In this document: positions 6,103-7,262 of the stretch, in pieces
Position numbering within the stretch: position 1 is the first letter of the stretch
How the letters are laid out: each line of letters starts with the position of its first letter
NCBI GenBank assembly: GCA_946478635.1
Contig: CAMLCX010000240.1
Span: 1-7,262 of the forward strand
Direction of reading: 5' to 3'
Source of the DNA: an uncultured Pseudomonadota bacterium
Lineage (GTDB): Bacteria; Desulfobacterota_B; Binatia; UBA9968
Length of the DNA: 7,262 bases
Notes under the pieces: generated by a model
The model's input: only the letters and a program-made list of their open reading frames with translations
Database searches by the model: none
Told to the model about the DNA's origin: nothing
Position numbers and translations under genes: made by a program

Positions 6103-6167
6103 GGAAGGGTCGCAGCTCGATCGCAGCTTTACCGCGAATAATCCGGGTTAGCTCGCCGGCGAAATAA
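5997..6167 (+). CDS. Small ORF of 56 codons directly upstream of the second substrate-binding protein gene
   Basis: ATG at 5997 opens a frame that ends with TAA at 6165-6167, four bases before the next ATG at 6172. The product starts MFHIGSALGTMFDLFAAALM and ends with an Arg/Ser-rich half; I recognise no family. GAAGG is 11 bases upstream, rather far for a ribosome site. The close spacing to the next gene, which has no good Shine-Dalgarno of its own, would fit translational coupling. Against it, the ORF overlaps the inverted repeat and hairpin, and its codon use is not clearly like that of the neighbouring genes. It may be non-coding. Confidence 0.25.
   Translation: MFHIGSALGTMFDLFAAALMGHHLHLQGKAALPSFRKGRSSIAALPRIIRVSSPAK
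6076..6096 (+). other. Strong hairpin in the leader (9-base arms, 3-base loop)
   Basis: AAGGCAAAG (6076-6084) and CTTTGCCTT (6088-6096) pair perfectly around CTG. No run of T follows, so it is not a standard Rho-independent terminator. Its right arm overlaps the right arm of the 12-base inverted repeat (6091-6102). CCTTC (6093-6097) can also pair with GAAGG (6104-6108). Only one of these pairings can form at a time. Confidence 0.5.
6110..6128 (+). repeat. Direct repeat TCGCAGCT, two copies with 11-base period
   Basis: TCGCAGCT occurs at 6110-6117 and again at 6121-6128, about one helical turn apart and 44-62 bases before the start of the second substrate-binding protein gene. It could be a tandem protein-binding site or a chance repeat. 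Confidence 0.3.
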
Positions 6168-6171
6168 CACA

Positions 6172-7134
6172 ATGAACCGCAGCAAACGCGTTGTCGCGTC
6201 GTTTCTGATCGCCGCTGCTTTGCTCTATTTTCCCGCGCCGGCGGCTTCGCAAAAACTGACGCAGATTCATATCGGCGTGCCGACCAATACGGTCACCTGG
6301 TTTCCGCTCTACGTGGCATGGAAGAAAGGCATCTTTCAGGAACAGGGCATCGAGATGTTGCCGGTGACCATGTCCGTACGAGCTTCTTTGGGCGCGCTGG
6401 CCGCGCGGCATGTTTCCTACATCACACCGCTCGGCTCGTCGATGACGGCGATTGCCAACGGACTCCCCGCCAAGGTCATCATGATCTTCGCGGTGCGCTC
6501 CCATCACGTTCTCGTCGCCAAGCGCGAGATCACGGCTCCAGTCGCATTGCGCGGTCACGGGGTCGCCATCAGCCAGCCCGGCGGCACCGTCCATCGCCAG
6601 TTTCTGAAAATTCTCGAGCACTACAGGATCGATCCCAAGGACGTCAAAATGGTCAACCTGGGAGAAATGCCCAACCGCGCCCTGGCGCTCAAAACCGGGG
6701 CCATCGATGCCGCCATGTTGAGTGTTCCCTACGATCTGTTCATGGAGAAGGACGGCTTCAAGCCCATCGCTTACCTGAAAGACATTTCGGAGTTTCCCCT
6801 GCTCGGACTGATCGTGCACGACGAAAGGATTCGCGAAAAACCCGATGAGGTGAGAAAGGTGCTGGCGGCGGCGCTCAAGGGCATCGCTTACACAAAGACC
6901 CATCGCGAGGAAGTGCTGCCTCTCTTGAAACAATTTATCGGCTTGCCCACGATCGAAATGACCCGCCAGACTTACGACGGGATCAAAGACCTTTGGCCCG
7001 ACAATGGCCTCCCCTCCGACAAGGGATTGGCAACTGCTCTGAACATGGCCGACGTGCCGCCGAACTTTCCGGCAGGCAAAATCGTCGATTGGTCGCTGGT
7101 CACGGAGACGGCGATGTCGCTCAACAAGCGCTAG
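6172..7134 (+). CDS. ABC transporter substrate-binding protein, NMT1/THI5-SsuA/TauA-like (second copy)
   Basis: This is a 320-residue exported solute-binding protein of the same broad fold as the one at 4726, but clearly diverged. The signal peptide is MNRSKR, then hydrophobic VVASFLIAAALLYF, then PAPAAS with cleavage near residue 26. The mature protein starts with IHIGVPTNTVTWFPLYVAWKK and continues FQEQGIEM (55-62), the hallmark beginning of NMT1-like proteins. A domain-crossing segment LRGHGVAISQPGGTVHR (126-142) follows. LALKTGAIDAAMLSVPYD (171-188) is the usual 'gene-dosage' loop where these proteins contact ligand. The C-terminal IVDWSLVTEAMS-like end (304-316) is typical. The start is well defined: the frame has no other start codon after the upstream stop at 6139-6141. 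There is no good Shine-Dalgarno before it. The amidohydrolase gene follows after 53 bases and is probably cotranscribed. The ligand is unknown. Confidence 0.92.
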   Translation: MNRSKRVVASFLIAAALLYFPAPAASQKLTQIHIGVPTNTVTWFPLYVAWKKGIFQEQGIEMLPVTMSVRASLGALAARHVSYITPLGSSMTAIANGLPAKVIMIFAVRSHHVLVAKREITAPVALRGHGVAISQPGGTVHRQFLKILEHYRIDPKDVKMVNLGEMPNRALALKTGAIDAAMLSVPYDLFMEKDGFKPIAYLKDISEFPLLGLIVHDERIREKPDEVRKVLAAALKGIAYTKTHREEVLPLLKQFIGLPTIEMTRQTYDGIKDLWPDNGLPSDKGLATALNMADVPPNFPAGKIVDWSLVTETAMSLNKR

Positions 7135-7173
7135 ATCGTTGCAACACTTCGTCTTGCCTATCACGCGACCAAA

Positions 7174-7179
7174 AAGGAG
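7174..7179 (+). promoter_or_regulatory. Shine-Dalgarno of the amidohydrolase gene
   Basis: AAGGAG lies 8 bases before the ATG at 7188 and fixes that start. Confidence 0.8.
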
Positions 7180-7187
7180 ATTAAATC

Positions 7188-7262
7188 ATGACTGAATCTC
7201 TCCTGCTCGACGCGGACTCCCACGTGAGCGAGCCTTTAAATCTTTGGCGGGAACGATTGCCG
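7188..7262 (+). CDS. Amidohydrolase family (amidohydrolase_2-like) metal-dependent hydrolase, N-terminus only
   Basis: Only the first 25 codons are in the window, and the frame is open to the last base. The start reads MTESLLLDADSHVSEPLNLW. The D-A-D-S-H-V-x-E-P pattern followed by LW is the N-terminal signature of a TIM-barrel amidohydrolase_2 group related to ACMSD-type decarboxylases. There, the Asp/His near the N-terminus belongs to the metal site. Full-length members are usually about 300-400 residues. It lies 53 bases after the second substrate-binding protein gene on the same strand, probably in one operon. Members of this family hydrolyse or decarboxylate ring and carboxylate compounds, which would fit a catabolic locus, but the reaction cannot be set from this fragment. 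Confidence 0.75.
   Translation, partial: MTESLLLDADSHVSEPLNLWRERLP

Larger units (their letters stand above)
5707..6171 (+). other. Gene-poor 465-base region, probable long leader of the second substrate-binding protein gene
   Basis: No conventional gene fills this region. It holds a strong promoter (5764-5791), a 12-codon ORF with a ribosome site (5847-5885), a 12-base inverted repeat (5976-5987 with 6091-6102), a strong hairpin (6076-6096), two small direct repeats and a 56-codon ORF (5997-6167). Base composition looks more AT-rich on the left half. No Rho-independent terminator for the preceding gene is visible. Confidence 0.6.

Noticed and set aside
6148..7164. 338-codon minus-strand open frame
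   Set aside because: It mirrors the second substrate-binding protein gene, which has a signal peptide and family motifs. The antisense product is rich in Arg, His, Asp and Gly and has no domain I recognise.

Overview
This window looks like part of a moderately GC-rich (by eye somewhat under 60%) bacterial chromosome from an environmental organism. It contains a molybdenum hydroxylase operon, a glutathione S-transferase (GST), two NMT1/THI5-like substrate-binding proteins and an amidohydrolase. This gene mix is common in uncultured soil and sediment lineages of the Deltaproteobacteria/Binatota/Rokubacteria kind. That placement is inference from gene content; there is no rRNA or other marker gene here. 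I see no tRNA, CRISPR array, phage gene or transposase.

Layout. On the minus strand, positions 3752 down to 1 hold three tightly packed genes in transcription order small [2Fe-2S] subunit, large molybdopterin subunit, FAD subunit (S-L-M). The large subunit carries AYRGAGR where true Mo-Cu CO dehydrogenase has AYxCSFR. Together with the S-L-M order, this marks a 'form II' CoxSLM-type enzyme whose substrate is probably not CO. The FAD subunit runs off the left edge, most likely only a few codons before its end.

A divergent intergenic region (3753-3924) separates this operon from the plus-strand genes. A near-consensus sigma70 promoter and a strong ribosome binding site there drive a GST (3925-4584). 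A 141-base gap then holds a perfect TTGACA box flanked by two related palindromic sequences, ahead of the first exported substrate-binding protein (4726-5706). A 465-base gene-poor region (5707-6171) follows. It contains a second near-consensus promoter, a possible 12-codon leader peptide, a 12-bp inverted repeat, a strong hairpin and a 56-codon ORF ending 4 bases before the second substrate-binding protein (6172-7134). The window ends 25 codons into an amidohydrolase of the 'DADSHVxEP' type (7188 onward).

How they may work together (inference). The substrate-binding proteins would capture a small organic molecule in the periplasm. The molybdenum hydroxylase, GST and metal-dependent hydrolase are the kinds of enzymes that hydroxylate, conjugate or detoxify, and hydrolyse or decarboxylate heterocyclic or aromatic compounds. 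No ABC permease or ATPase lies in the window, so the transport partners must be elsewhere. The most unusual parts are regulatory: the paired palindromes before the first binding protein and the long structured leader before the second.
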